This document shows positions 16,585 through 26,183 of a DNA stretch of 64,000 nucleotides, in pieces. A model generated the notes under the pieces. The model saw only the letters and a list, made by a program, of their open reading frames with translations. It had not been told where the DNA came from and ran no database searches. The DNA is taken from NCBI RefSeq assembly GCF_017873555.1, contig NZ_JAGGKE010000003.1, positions 248,001 through 312,000 on the forward strand, given 5' to 3'. The DNA comes from Halorubrum trapanicum (GTDB taxonomy: Archaea; Halobacteriota; Halobacteria; Halobacteriales; Haloferacaceae). The position numbers were made by a program, and so were the translations under genes. Numbering within the stretch: position 1 is the first letter of the stretch; the number at the start of each line of letters is the position of its first letter.

Positions 16585-16590
16585 CTTTTA
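16585..16590 (+). promoter_or_regulatory. TATA-like box before the ribosomal-protein super-operon
   Basis: CTTTTA at 16585-16590 predicts transcription start near 16612. That is downstream of an in-frame GTG at 16593 and upstream of the ATG at 16629, so it favours the ATG as the start of the first gene. Confidence 0.45.
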
Positions 16591-16628
16591 CGGTGCCGTC
16601 CGAAATCGAGGTGTACAGTCTCGCCACG

Positions 16629-17495
16629 ATGCGTACCGAAGACGGGCTCACGATCTGTGTTCCGTCTTCGGTCGTCCGGGAGGCCGAGGACGACCGCGAG
16701 GCGACTCGCAAACTCGGCTACGTCGCCCGTGCGGCGGCGGTGTTCCGGGCGGATCGGCTCGTCGTCTTCCCCGACGCGGAAGGCGACGGTCGACGGGGCG
16801 GGGAGTACGTCCGAACCGTACTGGGGTACGCCGCGACGCCGCCGGAGCTCCGGAAGGACCTCTGGGGGCAGCGCGACGAACTCCGGTACGTCGGCGTACT
16901 CCCCCCGCTCCGCGTGCCGTGGCGGACCGGCTCGACCCCAAGCGGGGGAGAGTCGAAAACACAGGGACTCGTGACCGAGGTCGGACCTGAAGGCCGCGTC
17001 CGGGTCAATTCCCCGCTGCGGGAACACCCGATCTCCCTGCTCGTTCCCTCCGGAATGGAGGTCGAGCAGGGGGAGCGCGTCACCATCAGGGTCTCTTCGA
17101 GAGAACCGGTCCGCGCCCGCATCGCCGGGAAGCCCGAGGAGGGGTTCCAGGTCGTGGCCGCGGACCTGTCGGAAGCGCTCGCCGGCGACGGACTGTCCGT
17201 CGCGACGTCGCGACACGGAGAAGCACTCTCCGTCTCGCGGCTCGGCGACCTCGTCTCGGACGCCCGCGAGGCCGGCGGTTACACCGTCGCCTTCGGCGCG
17301 CCCGAGCGGGGGCTTCCGGAGATGCTCGGGCTTTCGCCCGACCGCATTCGGGCGGCCGTCGCCGACGGCCGCTCGGTCGAACCCGATCCGGGGTTCGACC
17401 TCTGGCTGAACACGATCCCGGCACAGGCGAGCGAGGTCGTCCGGACGGAGGAGGCTCTGTTCGCGACCCTCGGCTCGCTCACACTCACGGAGTAA
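16629..17495 (+). CDS. Putative SPOUT-fold RNA (uridine-N3) methyltransferase
   Basis: This 288-residue protein belongs to the archaeal COG2106/SPOUT1 family. The N-terminal part is VPSSVVREAEDDREATRKLGYVARAAAVFRAD. The middle has an inserted beta-rich (OB-like) segment. The C-terminal knot includes VAFGAPERGLPEML and GFDLWLNTIPAQASEVVRTEEALFATL, the SAM-binding trefoil region. Related proteins modify rRNA or tRNA bases. It sits just before rpl3, the usual place in haloarchaea, which points to a ribosome-linked job. Homologue-like sequence begins at the ATG, not the upstream GTG. Confidence 0.82.
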   Translation: MRTEDGLTICVPSSVVREAEDDREATRKLGYVARAAAVFRADRLVVFPDAEGDGRRGGEYVRTVLGYAATPPELRKDLWGQRDELRYVGVLPPLRVPWRTGSTPSGGESKTQGLVTEVGPEGRVRVNSPLREHPISLLVPSGMEVEQGERVTIRVSSREPVRARIAGKPEEGFQVVAADLSEALAGDGLSVATSRHGEALSVSRLGDLVSDAREAGGYTVAFGAPERGLPEMLGLSPDRIRAAVADGRSVEPDPGFDLWLNTIPAQASEVVRTEEALFATLGSLTLTE

Positions 17496-17499
17496 ACAC

Positions 17500-18516
17500 A
17501 TGCCACAACCAAGCCGACCACGAAAAGGCTCGCTGGGCTACGGCCCGCGCACCCGCGCTGACAGCGAGGTGCCGCGCATCCGTTCGTGGCCAGAAGACGA
17601 TGGGGCCCCTGCGCTGCAGGGATTCGCCGGCTACAAAGCCGGGATGACCCACGTCATGATGGTCAACGACGAGGCGAACTCGCCGCGTGAAGGGATGGAA
17701 GAGGCCGTCCCCGTCACCGTCGTCGAGACGCCGCAGATGTACGCCGTCGCCCTGCGCGCCTACGAAGAGACGCCGTACGGACAGAAGCCGGTCGCGGAGG
17801 TCTGGAGCGGCGAGTTCCACGAGGAGCTCGACCGCGCGCTCGACCTGCCGGCGGAAGACACATTCGAGGAGGACGCCGACGAGCTTCGCGCGCTGCTCGA
17901 CGACGACGTCGTCGACGACGTGCGCGTCATCACGCACACGGCCCCCTCGGACCTCTCGAACGTCCCCAAGAAGAAGCCCGACGTCATGGAAACGCGCGTC
18001 GGCGGCGGCTCCCTCGAGGAGCGCGCCGACTTCGCGCTGGACCTCGTCGCGGACGGCGGCGCCCACGAGTTCGGCGACGTCTTCCGCGCGGGCCAGTACA
18101 CCGACGTCTCCGGCATCACGAAGGGGAAAGGGACCCAGGGTCCCGTCAAGCGCTGGGGCGTTCAAAAGCGGAAGGGCAAACACGCCCGCCAGGGATGGCG
18201 GCGCCGGATCGGTAACCTCGGTCCGTGGAACCCCTCCCGCGTGCGCTCCACCGTGCCCCAGCAGGGGCAGACCGGCTACCACCAGCGCACCGAGCTCAAC
18301 AAGCGCCTCATCGACTTCGGCGAGGGCGACGACGCCTCCGTCGACGGCGGCTTCGTCAACTACGGCGAGGTCGACGGCGAGTACGCGCTCATCAAGGGCT
18401 CGCTGCCCGGACCGGACCAGCGCCTGCTGCGACTCCGCCCGGCCATCCGGCCGAACGACCAGCCGCGCCTCGACCCCGAGGTCCGGTACGTTTCCACCGA
18501 ATCCAACCAGGGATAA
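17500..18516 (+). CDS. rpl3: Ribosomal protein uL3
   Basis: This 338-residue archaeal/eukaryotic-type L3 opens MPQPSRPRKGSLGYGPRTRA and has the loop QGPVKRWGVQKRKGKHARQGWRRRIGN that reaches toward the peptidyl-transferase centre. A further conserved part is GFAGYKAGMTHVMM. An early 50S assembly protein that binds 23S rRNA. It starts 4 bases after the methyltransferase stop and opens the r-protein block proper. Length and motifs are complete. Confidence 0.97.
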   Translation: MPQPSRPRKGSLGYGPRTRADSEVPRIRSWPEDDGAPALQGFAGYKAGMTHVMMVNDEANSPREGMEEAVPVTVVETPQMYAVALRAYEETPYGQKPVAEVWSGEFHEELDRALDLPAEDTFEEDADELRALLDDDVVDDVRVITHTAPSDLSNVPKKKPDVMETRVGGGSLEERADFALDLVADGGAHEFGDVFRAGQYTDVSGITKGKGTQGPVKRWGVQKRKGKHARQGWRRRIGNLGPWNPSRVRSTVPQQGQTGYHQRTELNKRLIDFGEGDDASVDGGFVNYGEVDGEYALIKGSLPGPDQRLLRLRPAIRPNDQPRLDPEVRYVSTESNQG

Positions 18517-18519
18517 CCA

Positions 18520-19266
18520 ATGAACGCAACAGTACACGACCTGGACGGCGACGAGGCGGGCAGCGTCGAGCTGCCGGCCGTCTTCGACACCGCGTTCCGA
18601 CCGGACCTCATCGGTCGCGCGGTCGGCGCCGCTCAGGCCAACCGAAAGCAGGCCTACGGGGCAGACGAGTTCGCCGGGCTGCGGACGCCCGCCGAGTCGT
18701 TCGGCTCCGGCCGCGGGCTCGCGCACGTGCCGCGTTCCGAGAACGTCGCCCGTCGCGTCCCGCACGCCGTGTCGGGCCGCGCCGCGCACCCGCCGAAGGC
18801 CGAGAAGGACCAGACGAAGAAACTGAACGACAAGGAGCGACAGCTCGCCATCCGGTCGGCCATCGCGGCCACGACCGACGCCGAGCTGGTCGCCGAGCGC
18901 GGTCACGCGTTCGACGAGGATCTCGACCTCCCGCTCGTCGTGAGCGACGAGTTCGAGGACCTCGAGAAGACGCAGGAGGCCCTGGGCGTGCTCGAAGCCG
19001 TCGGCGTCGACGCCGACATCGAGCGCGCCGAGGAGGGCCGCTCCGTCCGCGCCGGACAGGGGAAGGCCCGCGGCCGCAAGTACCGCCAGCCGAAGTCCGT
19101 CCTCGTCGTCACCAGCGAGGAGCCGTCCCGCGCCGCCCGCAACCTCGCGGGCGTCGACGTCGCGACCGCGGGCGAGGTCAACGCGGAAGACCTCGCGCCG
19201 GGCGCGCACCCGGGCCGACTCACGCTGTGGACCGAAAGCGCCGTCTCGGAGGTGGCCGACCGATGA
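18520..19266 (+). CDS. rpl4: Ribosomal protein uL4
   Basis: This 248-residue archaeal L4 has ATVHDLDGDEAGSVELP at the N-terminus and the extended rRNA-binding loop KQAYGADEFAGLRTPAESFGSGRG, which lines the exit tunnel. GKARGRKYRQPKSVLVV lies in the globular part. It follows rpl3 by 3 bases and its stop overlaps the start of rpl23 (ATGA). Confidence 0.97.
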   Translation: MNATVHDLDGDEAGSVELPAVFDTAFRPDLIGRAVGAAQANRKQAYGADEFAGLRTPAESFGSGRGLAHVPRSENVARRVPHAVSGRAAHPPKAEKDQTKKLNDKERQLAIRSAIAATTDAELVAERGHAFDEDLDLPLVVSDEFEDLEKTQEALGVLEAVGVDADIERAEEGRSVRAGQGKARGRKYRQPKSVLVVTSEEPSRAARNLAGVDVATAGEVNAEDLAPGAHPGRLTLWTESAVSEVADR

Positions 19267-19517
19267 ACTCGCTCATCGAGCATCCGATCGTCACCGAGCA
19301 GGCGATGAACGAGATGGACTTCAACAACAAGCTGCTGTTCCTCGTCGACGTCGACGCGACCAAACCGGAGATCAAGTCCGAGGTCGCCGAGCGCTACGAC
19401 GTGGGCGTCGTCGGCGTGAACACGCAGGTGACACCGCAGGGCGAGAAGAAGGCAATCGTCACCCTGTCTGAAGACGACGACGCGACCGAAATCGCCTCGC
19501 GCATCGGGGTGTTCTGA
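19263..19517 (+). CDS. rpl23: Ribosomal protein uL23
   Basis: This 84-residue protein opens MNSLIEHPIVTEQAMNEMDF and ends ATEIASRIGVF, full length for archaeal L23. It sits at the tunnel exit and forms part of the SRP/SecY docking site. The ATG at 19263 overlaps the rpl4 stop; the longer frame upstream is shadow sequence. Confidence 0.96.
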   Translation: MNSLIEHPIVTEQAMNEMDFNNKLLFLVDVDATKPEIKSEVAERYDVGVVGVNTQVTPQGEKKAIVTLSEDDDATEIASRIGVF

Positions 19518-19518
19518 G

Positions 19519-20241
19519 ATGGGACGACGAATTCAAGGACAACGGCGCGGACGCGGCGGCCCGACGTTCCGGGCCCCCTCCCACCGTTACAAGGCGGAAC
19601 TGTCGCACAAGAAGCTCGAAGACGTGGACACGATCACCGGTGAGATCGTCGGGATCGAACACGACCCCGCCCGCTCGGCCCCGCTCGCGGAGGTCGAGTT
19701 CGAGGACGACGACCGTCGGCTCGTGCTCGCGCCGGAAGGCGTGCGCGTGGGCGAGACGATTCAGGTCGGCGTCTCGGCGGAGATCAAGCCCGGGAACACG
19801 CTCCCGCTGGCCGAGATCCCCGAGGGCGTCCCGGTCTGTAACGTCGAGAGCAACCGCGGGGACGGCGGGAAGTTCGCGCGCGCCTCCGGCGTGTCGGCGA
19901 CGCTTCTCACCCACGACCGCGACGTCGCGGTCGTTCAGCTCCCCAGCGGCGAAGTGAAGCGCCTCGACCCGCAGTGCCGCGCCACGATCGGCGTGGTCGC
20001 GGGCGGCGGCCGGACGGAGAAACCCTTCGTCAAAGCCGGCAACAAACACCACAAGATGAAAGCGCGCGGGACCAAATACCCGCGCGTGCGCGGCGTCGCG
20101 ATGAACGCCGTCGACCACCCCTTCGGCGGCGGTGGTCGCCAACATCCCGGCCAACCGAAGTCCGTCTCGCGGGACGCCCCGCCGGGACGCAAGGTCGGTG
20201 ACATCGCATCCAAGCGCACCGGACGAGGTAGCAACAAATGA
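19519..20241 (+). CDS. rpl2: Ribosomal protein uL2
   Basis: This 240-residue protein has the N-terminal [20 protein letters not shown] and the C-terminal [21 protein letters not shown], the loop with the conserved histidine near the peptidyl-transferase centre. Needed for subunit joining. It starts 1 base after rpl23 and overlaps rps19 by 4 bases. Confidence 0.97.
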   Translation: MGRRIQGQRRGRGGPTFRAPSHRYKAELSHKKLEDVDTITGEIVGIEHDPARSAPLAEVEFEDDDRRLVLAPEGVRVGETIQVGVSAEIKPGNTLPLAEIPEGVPVCNVESNRGDGGKFARASGVSATLLTHDRDVAVVQLPSGEVKRLDPQCRATIGVVAGGGRTEKPFVKAGNKHHKMKARGTKYPRVRGVAMNAVDHPFGGGGRQHPGQPKSVSRDAPPGRKVGDIASKRTGRGSNK

Positions 20242-20663
20242 GTTCAGACTACCGAACCGGCCGCGAGGGCAAGGAGTTCGCCTACCGCGGTCACTCGCTC
20301 GACGAGCTGCAGGAGATGGACGTAGACGAGGTCGCGGAACTGCTCCCCGCACGCCAGCGGCGAAGCATCGTTCGCGGACTCGGCACCGAACAGCAGAAGC
20401 TGCTGGAGACGGTCCGGAGCCGCGACAAGGAGACGACGGCGGACGACCCGATCCGGACGCACCTGCGCGACATGCCGGTCCTGCCGGAGTTCGTCGGCGT
20501 CACCTTCGCCGTGTACAATGGCCACAGCTTCGAGCGCGTTCAGGTCGAGCCCGAGATGATCGGGCACTACCTCGGTGAGTTCCACCTCACGCGAAGCACC
20601 GTCGAACACGGTCAGGCCGGCATCGGCGCGACCCGGTCCTCGAAGTTCGTGCCCCTCAAGTAA
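20238..20663 (+). CDS. rps19: Ribosomal protein uS19
   Basis: This 141-residue archaeal S19 has an N-terminal extension ([20 protein letters not shown]) ahead of the core. Core motifs are [29 protein letters not shown] and [18 protein letters not shown]. It lies in the 30S head near the A and P sites. Its ATG overlaps the rpl2 stop. Confidence 0.96.
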   Translation: MSSDYRTGREGKEFAYRGHSLDELQEMDVDEVAELLPARQRRSIVRGLGTEQQKLLETVRSRDKETTADDPIRTHLRDMPVLPEFVGVTFAVYNGHSFERVQVEPEMIGHYLGEFHLTRSTVEHGQAGIGATRSSKFVPLK

Positions 20664-20666
20664 CCC

Positions 20667-21131
20667 ATGGGAATCAACTACAGCGTCGAGGCCGACCCGG
20701 AGACCACCGCCAAGGGGATGCTCCGCGACCGGCCCATCAGCGTGAAGGACAGCAAGGAGATCTCCCGAGAGATCAAAGGCGAGACGGTCGCCGACGCGGA
20801 GGCGTTCCTCCAGGAGGTCATCGACGAGGAGACCTCGGTGCCGATGCGCCAGCACAACGCCGGCGCGGGTCACCGCTCCGACATCGACGGCTGGGACGCG
20901 GGACGGTACCCCGAGAAGGCCGCCAAGGACTTCCTCAAGCTCTTGGAGAACGTCAAGAACAACGCCGACGAACAGGGGTTCGACGGCGAGGAGATGATTA
21001 TCAAACACGTCGCTCCCCACAAGGTCGGCGAGCGACCCGGCCGGAACCCCCGCGCCGCGGGCGCGACGGAGTGGAACACCACTCTCGCGGACGTCGAACT
21101 GATCATCGAGGAGCCGGAGGCTGACAACTAA
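20667..21131 (+). CDS. rpl22: Ribosomal protein uL22
   Basis: This 154-residue protein opens [18 protein letters not shown]. It contains [22 protein letters not shown], and its beta-hairpin region leads to [21 protein letters not shown]. The L22 hairpin forms part of the exit-tunnel constriction. The stop shares a base with the rps3 start (TAATG). Confidence 0.96.
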   Translation: MGINYSVEADPETTAKGMLRDRPISVKDSKEISREIKGETVADAEAFLQEVIDEETSVPMRQHNAGAGHRSDIDGWDAGRYPEKAAKDFLKLLENVKNNADEQGFDGEEMIIKHVAPHKVGERPGRNPRAAGATEWNTTLADVELIIEEPEADN

Positions 21132-22072
21132 TGGCTGACGAACACCAATTCATCGAGGACGGCCTGCGCCGTTCCCAGATCAACGAGTTCTTCGCGGACG
21201 AGCTCGGCCGCGCCGGCTACGGCGGGATGGACGTCGCCCAGACGCCGATGGGCACGCAGATCGTCCTGAAGGCCGAAAAGCCCGGCATGGTGATCGGGAA
21301 GGGCGGGAAGAACATCCGCAAGATCACCACCGAGCTGGAGGACCGCTTCGACATGGACGACCCGCAGATCGACGTTCAGGAGGTCGACGAGCCGGACCTG
21401 AACGCCCAGATCGTCGCGGACCGTCTCGCGAACGCCCTCGAGCGCGGCTGGTACTTCCGGAAGGCCGGTCACACGACGATCGACCGGATCATGGACGCGG
21501 GCGCGCTGGGCGCCGAGATCGTCCTGTCCGGGAAGGTCACCGGCGCGCGCTCGCGCGTCGAGAAGTTCAACCGCGGCTACATCAAGCACAACGGCGAACC
21601 CGCAGAGGAGGTCGTCGACCACGGCCAGGGCGTCGCCGTCATGAAGCTCGGGACGATCGGCGTCAACGTGAAGATCATCCCGCCGGGGGCGACGCTCCCG
21701 GACGACTTCGAGGTCCGCGAGGACGCCGACGTGCCGGAGGTCGAGCAGGCGGCGGCCGCGGGCGACGACGAGGGCGTCGAGGCCCTCCTCGAAGAGGAGC
21801 CGGAGGAGGTCCCCGATGTGGGCGACGACGAGGACGTCGACGTCCCCGACGAGGACCCGTCCGAGGTCATCGACGAGGAGGTCGTCGAGGAAGTCGTCGA
21901 GGAGACGCAGGAGACGGCGGCCGAGGCGACCGACGTCGCGGCGGAGGAGCCGGTCGGCGACGACGTCGAGGCCGACGAGCTGGACGAGCTCGACGAAGAG
22001 ATCGAGTCCGAGGCGGCCGACCTCGTCGCGGAGATGGAGGCGGCCGACGAGGAAGACGAGGAGGACGAATAA
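21131..22072 (+). CDS. rps3: Ribosomal protein uS3 with long acidic tail
   Basis: This protein is 313 residues. Residues ~1-200 are a normal S3: the type II KH domain has the [11 protein letters not shown] loop, and the C-terminal domain has [26 protein letters not shown]. The last ~100 residues are an almost unbroken Glu/Asp/Val run without obvious fold. S3 lines the mRNA entry tunnel and helps unwind mRNA. Other haloarchaeal S3 proteins also carry acidic tails, and this one is long. Confidence 0.96.
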   Translation: MADEHQFIEDGLRRSQINEFFADELGRAGYGGMDVAQTPMGTQIVLKAEKPGMVIGKGGKNIRKITTELEDRFDMDDPQIDVQEVDEPDLNAQIVADRLANALERGWYFRKAGHTTIDRIMDAGALGAEIVLSGKVTGARSRVEKFNRGYIKHNGEPAEEVVDHGQGVAVMKLGTIGVNVKIIPPGATLPDDFEVREDADVPEVEQAAAAGDDEGVEALLEEEPEEVPDVGDDEDVDVPDEDPSEVIDEEVVEEVVEETQETAAEATDVAAEEPVGDDVEADELDELDEEIESEAADLVAEMEAADEEDEEDE

Positions 22073-22291
22073 ATGGCGATTCTCTACACCGCCGAGATCC
22101 GCGACATGACCGCGGCGGAGCGGCAGGTCGAACTCGAGGAGCTCGAGACCGAGCTGCTCAACTCGAAGGCGCAGCGGGCGGCCGGCGGCATGCCGGAGAG
22201 CCCGGGCCGCGTCAACGAACTGAAGAAGACGATCGCGCGGATCAAGACGATCCAGGCGGAAGAAGGCGACTTCGACGAGGACGAACAGTAA
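22073..22291 (+). CDS. rpl29: Ribosomal protein uL29
   Basis: This 72-residue protein is helical throughout: [31 protein letters not shown], then [19 protein letters not shown]. It is full length for archaeal L29 and lies near the tunnel exit beside uL23. It abuts rps3 with no spacer. Confidence 0.95.
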   Translation: MAILYTAEIRDMTAAERQVELEELETELLNSKAQRAAGGMPESPGRVNELKKTIARIKTIQAEEGDFDEDEQ

Positions 22292-22292
22292 G

Positions 22293-22751
22293 ATGATCTC
22301 CCCCGACAACCTCGCCAGGCACGAACTCGTCGGCCTCCCGGTTCGGGTGGTCGACGCCGACAGCGACGCCCACGTTGGCGTCGCCGGTCGCGTGCTCGAC
22401 GAGACGTTCGGCACCCTCGTGGTCCGGACGGGGTCGGGGGACAAGCGCGTGCCCAAGTCGGGCGCGACGTTCGAGTTCGGCGTCGTCGAGACGCCGACCG
22501 CTCGCACAGATGAAGCCGCCGGCGACGGGCAGTCGCCGGGGTCCGCGTCCCAACTCGGGTCGGATACTACGGGGGTCCGCCCCCGTCAGTCTGGCCCGTC
22601 CGGATCCGTAAGCGCCGTCGACGGTGACGGCGCGGGTCCGGCGAGCCGACGAGGCGAGTGCAAAGACGCGGTCTACGCGACGGTGGATGGCGATCGGTTG
22701 CGATATCGACCCGCCGAACGCACCGAACGAGGTGCCACACAATGGCGATAG
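22293..22751 (+). CDS. rnp1: RNase P protein subunit Rpp29 (component 1)
   Basis: This 152-residue protein has the Sm-like barrel start (NLARHELVGLPVRVVDADSDAHVGVAGRVLDET), then FGTLVVRTGSGDKRVPKSGATFEF. The last strand is AVYATVDGDRLRYRPAERTERG. About 50 Ser/Gly/Asp-rich residues separate the last strands, so the protein is longer than the usual ~95 residues. It is part of the archaeal RNase P holoenzyme that matures tRNA 5' ends. Its place between rpl29 and rps17 is the normal archaeal one. It overlaps rps17 by 10 bases. Confidence 0.9.
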   Translation: MISPDNLARHELVGLPVRVVDADSDAHVGVAGRVLDETFGTLVVRTGSGDKRVPKSGATFEFGVVETPTARTDEAAGDGQSPGSASQLGSDTTGVRPRQSGPSGSVSAVDGDGAGPASRRGECKDAVYATVDGDRLRYRPAERTERGATQWR

Positions 22752-23083
22752 GAATCGACGTACCCACGCCTCCGGAGCCAGACAACCCGGAGGATTACGA
22801 CTACGAGAAGTGCCCGTTCTACGGGCAGCTCTCCGTCCGCGGCCAGACCCGCGAGGGAACGGTCGTGTCGACGGATATGGAAAAGACCGTCATCGTCGAG
22901 CGAGAGTACGACGTGTTCGTACCGAAATACGACCGGTACATGAAGCGTCGCTCGCGCATCCCGGCCCACGTGCCGGGCGTGCTCGACTCGCTCGAAGTCG
23001 GTGACGAAGTGACAATCGCGGAGACGCGACCGCTCTCGAAGACGAAGTCCCACGTCGTCGTCGAGATCCTGGGTGATCAGTGA
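22742..23083 (+). CDS. rps17: Ribosomal protein uS17
   Basis: This 113-residue protein begins [20 protein letters not shown]. The OB-fold core includes [18 protein letters not shown] and [16 protein letters not shown] primary 16S rRNA binder in the 30S body. The ATG at 22742 is chosen because the in-frame sequence before it is shadow of rnp1. The stop overlaps the rpl14 start by one base. Confidence 0.96.
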   Translation: MAIGIDVPTPPEPDNPEDYDYEKCPFYGQLSVRGQTREGTVVSTDMEKTVIVEREYDVFVPKYDRYMKRRSRIPAHVPGVLDSLEVGDEVTIAETRPLSKTKSHVVVEILGDQ

Positions 23084-23481
23084 TGGAGGCGCTCAAGGCC
23101 GACGTCACGCAGGGGCTCTCGAAGGGCTCGCTGATCACGTGCGCCGACAACACCGGCGCCCGTGAGCTGAAGGTCATCTCCGTGTCGGGCTACTCCGGCA
23201 CGAAGAACCGCCACCCGAAGGCGGGGATCGGCGACAAGGTGACCGTCTCGGTCACCAAAGGGACCCCGGAGATGCGGCGGCAGGTGCTGGAGGCGGTCGT
23301 CGTCCGCCAGCGCAAGCCGATCCGCCGTCCGGACGGCACGCGCGTGAAGTTCGAGGACAACGCGGCCGTCATCATCGACGACCTCGAGGAGCCGCGGGGC
23401 ACGGAGATCAAAGGCCCCGTCGCCCGCGAGGTCGCCGAACGGTTCGGGAGCATCGCCTCGACCGCGACGATGATCGTCTAA
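23083..23481 (+). CDS. rpl14: Ribosomal protein uL14
   Basis: This 132-residue beta-barrel protein has [18 protein letters not shown] and [30 protein letters not shown], and ends [10 protein letters not shown]. It forms inter-subunit bridges and is a docking site for factors such as aIF6. A GTG is present three bases upstream, but the ATG at 23083 that overlaps the rps17 stop is the conventional start. Confidence 0.96.
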   Translation: MEALKADVTQGLSKGSLITCADNTGARELKVISVSGYSGTKNRHPKAGIGDKVTVSVTKGTPEMRRQVLEAVVVRQRKPIRRPDGTRVKFEDNAAVIIDDLEEPRGTEIKGPVAREVAERFGSIASTATMIV

Positions 23482-23483
23482 CT

Positions 23484-23840
23484 ATGACGAAACAGCCACG
23501 CAAACAACGAAAACGGTCGGAGACCGCGCCGCTCCACGAGCGGCAGAATCAGGTCCGGGCCACCCTCACCGAGGATCTCCGCGAGGAGTACGGGCAGCGG
23601 AATGTCCGCGTCAACGCCGGCGACACCGTCGAGGTGCTTCGCGGCGACGCGGCCGGCACGGAGGCGGAGGTCGTCTCCGTCGACCTGTCCGCCGAGCGGA
23701 TCACGGTCGAGGACGTCACCGTCGAGAAGGCGGACGGGGAGGAGGTTCCCCGCCCCATCCCGGCGAGCAACGTCCGGGTGACCGAACTGGACCTCGAAGA
23801 CGAGCGCCGCGAGGCGCGGCTCCAGGAGGATAACGAATGA
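23484..23840 (+). CDS. rpl24: Ribosomal protein uL24
   Basis: This 118-residue protein opens with a basic stretch ([25 protein letters not shown]). Its KOW motif is [25 protein letters not shown]. An assembly initiator that contacts 23S rRNA near the tunnel exit. It ends in an acidic tail and overlaps rps4e by 4 bases. Confidence 0.96.
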   Translation: MTKQPRKQRKRSETAPLHERQNQVRATLTEDLREEYGQRNVRVNAGDTVEVLRGDAAGTEAEVVSVDLSAERITVEDVTVEKADGEEVPRPIPASNVRVTELDLEDERREARLQEDNE

Positions 23841-24562
23841 CGCGACACCAGAAGCGACTGTCAGTACCGAACTCCTGGCCGGTCGAGCGCAAGACGGACA
23901 CGTTCACCGTGAAGGCGGGCGCGGGCCCGCACGGCGAGGCGGGCGTTCCGCTCGTCGTCCTGCTGCGGGACGTGCTCGGTTACGTCGACTCGACGAAGGA
24001 GGCGCGCTACGCGCTGAACCACGACTCGATCCTCGTCAACGGGGACGCCATCTCGGACGAGCAGCGTCCGATCGGGATGTTCGACATCCTGGCGTTCCCC
24101 GAGCGCGGGGAGTTCTTCCGCGTCTTCCCCGACGAGGGCGGTCGGCTCGCGCTGACTTCCGTCGACGAGGAGGCCGCGGGCAGCCGGCTCGGGAAGATCA
24201 CGAACAAGACCGTCGTCCCCGGCGGAGCCGTCCAGCTGACGCTCCACGACGGGACGAACGTCCGCGTCGACGACGACGCGGACTACGAGACGAACGACTC
24301 GATCGTCGTCGACAACGAGACGAAGGAGATCGTCGCCCACTTCGAGTACGAGGAGGGTGCCCTGGTCACCGCCGTCGCCGGCCAGCACGCCGGCCAGATC
24401 GGCGATATCGACGATATCGACGTGACGCTCGGCTCCGGAGACAACACCGTGACCGTCGCCAGCGAGGACGGCGGCTACGAGACGGTCGAGGAGTACGTCG
24501 TCGTCATCGACGAGAACTTCACCGGCGACGACGCCGACGAGGCGGGTGATTCGGATGAGTGA
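23837..24562 (+). CDS. rps4e: Ribosomal protein eS4
   Basis: This 241-residue archaeal/eukaryotic S4e has [21 protein letters not shown] at the N-terminus and an S4-like RNA-binding domain ([29 protein letters not shown]). KOW-like repeats follow, with an acidic tail. It is absent from bacteria, so it confirms the archaeal origin of the operon. The last 8 bases overlap rpl5. Confidence 0.96.
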   Translation: MTRHQKRLSVPNSWPVERKTDTFTVKAGAGPHGEAGVPLVVLLRDVLGYVDSTKEARYALNHDSILVNGDAISDEQRPIGMFDILAFPERGEFFRVFPDEGGRLALTSVDEEAAGSRLGKITNKTVVPGGAVQLTLHDGTNVRVDDDADYETNDSIVVDNETKEIVAHFEYEEGALVTAVAGQHAGQIGDIDDIDVTLGSGDNTVTVASEDGGYETVEEYVVVIDENFTGDDADEAGDSDE

Positions 24563-25079
24563 AGCCGAGAGCGCCGACCACGAGATGCGCGAGCCGTACC
24601 TCGAGAAGGTCGTCGTCCACATGGGCGTCGGGCAGGGCGGTGAACCCCTCGCCGACGCCGAGGAGATCATCGAGGAGATCACGGGCCAGCAGTCGGTCCG
24701 GACCACCTCGAAGCGCACCATCGCCGAGTTCGGGATCCGCAAGGGCGACCCGATCGGCGTCAAGGTGACGCTGCGGGGCGAGGACGCGCACGCGTTTCTC
24801 GCTACCGCGCTGGAACTGGTCGAGGTCGGCCGGAGCCAGTTCGACGACACGGGCAACCTCAGCTTCGGGGTCGAGGACCACACCGACTTCCCGAGCCAGG
24901 AGTACGATCCCAACACCGGGATCTACGGTCTCGACGTGACGACCACCATCGTCCGTCCCGGCTACCGCGTCTCGAAACGCGACAAGGCGACGGGGACGAT
25001 CCCCGCTCGCCACCGGATGACAGCCGAGGACGCGGCCGCGTTCCTCGAAACGAACTTCGACGTCGAGGTAACCGAATGA
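24555..25079 (+). CDS. rpl5: Ribosomal protein uL5
   Basis: From the ATG at 24555 this is 174 residues. It has [35 protein letters not shown] and [17 protein letters not shown], then [13 protein letters not shown]. It binds 5S rRNA and contacts the P-site tRNA elbow. A GTG at 24546 is in frame, but the sequence from [15 protein letters not shown] matches the usual archaeal start. It overlaps the rps4e stop. Confidence 0.96.
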   Translation: MSEAESADHEMREPYLEKVVVHMGVGQGGEPLADAEEIIEEITGQQSVRTTSKRTIAEFGIRKGDPIGVKVTLRGEDAHAFLATALELVEVGRSQFDDTGNLSFGVEDHTDFPSQEYDPNTGIYGLDVTTTIVRPGYRVSKRDKATGTIPARHRMTAEDAAAFLETNFDVEVTE

Positions 25080-25249
25080 GCGAAGCGAACAACGACACGG
25101 GCGAGCACGCCGCGAAGCGCACCGACTCCCGGCACACGTGCCGGCGGTGCGACCGCGAGCAGGGACTCGTCGGCAAGTACGACATCAACCTCTGCCGGCA
25201 GTGCTTCCGCGAGGTCGCCCGAGACATGGGATTCGAGAAGTACAGCTGA
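25076..25249 (+). CDS. rps14: Ribosomal protein uS14 (zinc-binding)
   Basis: This 57-residue protein begins at the ATG overlapping the rpl5 stop (ATGA). Two CxxC pairs (C22/C25 and C40/C43 in NLCRQCFRE) form a zinc ribbon, and the C-terminus is RDMGFEKYS. It is full length for archaeal S14, which binds 16S rRNA in the 30S head. It is too short for a 60-residue cutoff but unmistakable. Confidence 0.96.
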   Translation: MSEANNDTGEHAAKRTDSRHTCRRCDREQGLVGKYDINLCRQCFREVARDMGFEKYS

Positions 25250-25251
25250 TC

Positions 25252-25644
25252 ATGACGGGAAACGATCCATTCACCAACGCGCTCGCCGGCATGGACAACG
25301 CCGAGAGCGTTGGCCACCTGTCGTACACGGTAGAGCCCGCTTCGAACATCATCGGCTCCGTCCTCGAGGTCCTCTACGACCGCGGGTACGTCGACGGCTT
25401 CGAGTACGTCGACGACGGGAAGGCCGGGAAGTTCGAGGTCGAACTGAAAGGCGCGATCAACGAGTGTGGCGCCGTCAAGCCCCGCTACTCGGCGGGCGCG
25501 GACGAGTTCGAGAAGTGGGAGAAGCGATACCTCCCCGCCCGTGACTACGGGACGCTCATCGTCACGACGAGCCACGGCGTCATGAGCCACTACGAGGCCC
25601 GCGAAGCGGGCATCGGCGGCCAAGTGATCGCATACGTCTACTAA
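25252..25644 (+). CDS. rps8: Ribosomal protein uS8
   Basis: This 130-residue protein opens MTGNDPFTNALAGMDNAE. It has SNIIGSVLEVLYDRGYVDGFEYV and ends with the S8 signature ILVTTSHGVMSHYEAREAGIGGQ-type sequence (here LIVTTSHGVMSHYEAREAG). It binds 16S helix 21. The ATG lies 2 bases after rps14; upstream frame is shadow. Confidence 0.96.
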   Translation: MTGNDPFTNALAGMDNAESVGHLSYTVEPASNIIGSVLEVLYDRGYVDGFEYVDDGKAGKFEVELKGAINECGAVKPRYSAGADEFEKWEKRYLPARDYGTLIVTTSHGVMSHYEAREAGIGGQVIAYVY

Positions 25645-25646
25645 CA

Positions 25647-26180
25647 ATGAACAGAGTCGAAATCGAGATTCCGGACGACGTCTCCGCCGAGACCGACCAC
25701 CTCGAACTCACCGTCGAGGGACCCAACGGGAGCGTCACGCGACGCCTCTGGTACCCCGACGTCGACGTTGCGGTCGAGGACGGCGCGGTGGTCATCACCG
25801 CCGAAAACGAGGACGCGAAGACCAACGCCACGGTCGGCACCTTCGAGAGCCACGTCGCCAACATGATCCACGGCGTCACCGAGGGCTGGGAGTACGCGAT
25901 GGAAGTGTACTACGCCCACTTCCCGATGCAGGTGACCGTGGAGGGCGACGAGGTCGTCATCGAGAACTTCCTCGGGGAGAGCGCCGCGCGGCGCACCCCG
26001 ATCCGCGGAGATACTGAGGTACAGGTCGACGGCGAGACGGTCACGCTGACGGGCTCCGACAAGGAGGCCGTCGGGCAGACCGCCGCCGACATCGAACAGC
26101 TGACGAAGGTGACCGACAAGGACACGCGCGTCTTCCAAGACGGCGTGTACATCGTCGAGAAACCCACCGGAGGTGCCTAA
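25647..26180 (+). CDS. rpl6: Ribosomal protein uL6
   Basis: This 177-residue protein has the two-repeat L6 fold: NRVEIEIPDDVSAETDHLE and GPNGSVTRRLWYPDVDV in the first half; IENFLGESAARRTPIRGD in the second. It sits near the factor-binding region of 50S. It follows rps8 by 2 bases and precedes rpl32e by 3. Confidence 0.96.
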   Translation: MNRVEIEIPDDVSAETDHLELTVEGPNGSVTRRLWYPDVDVAVEDGAVVITAENEDAKTNATVGTFESHVANMIHGVTEGWEYAMEVYYAHFPMQVTVEGDEVVIENFLGESAARRTPIRGDTEVQVDGETVTLTGSDKEAVGQTAADIEQLTKVTDKDTRVFQDGVYIVEKPTGGA

Positions 26181-26183
26181 CCG

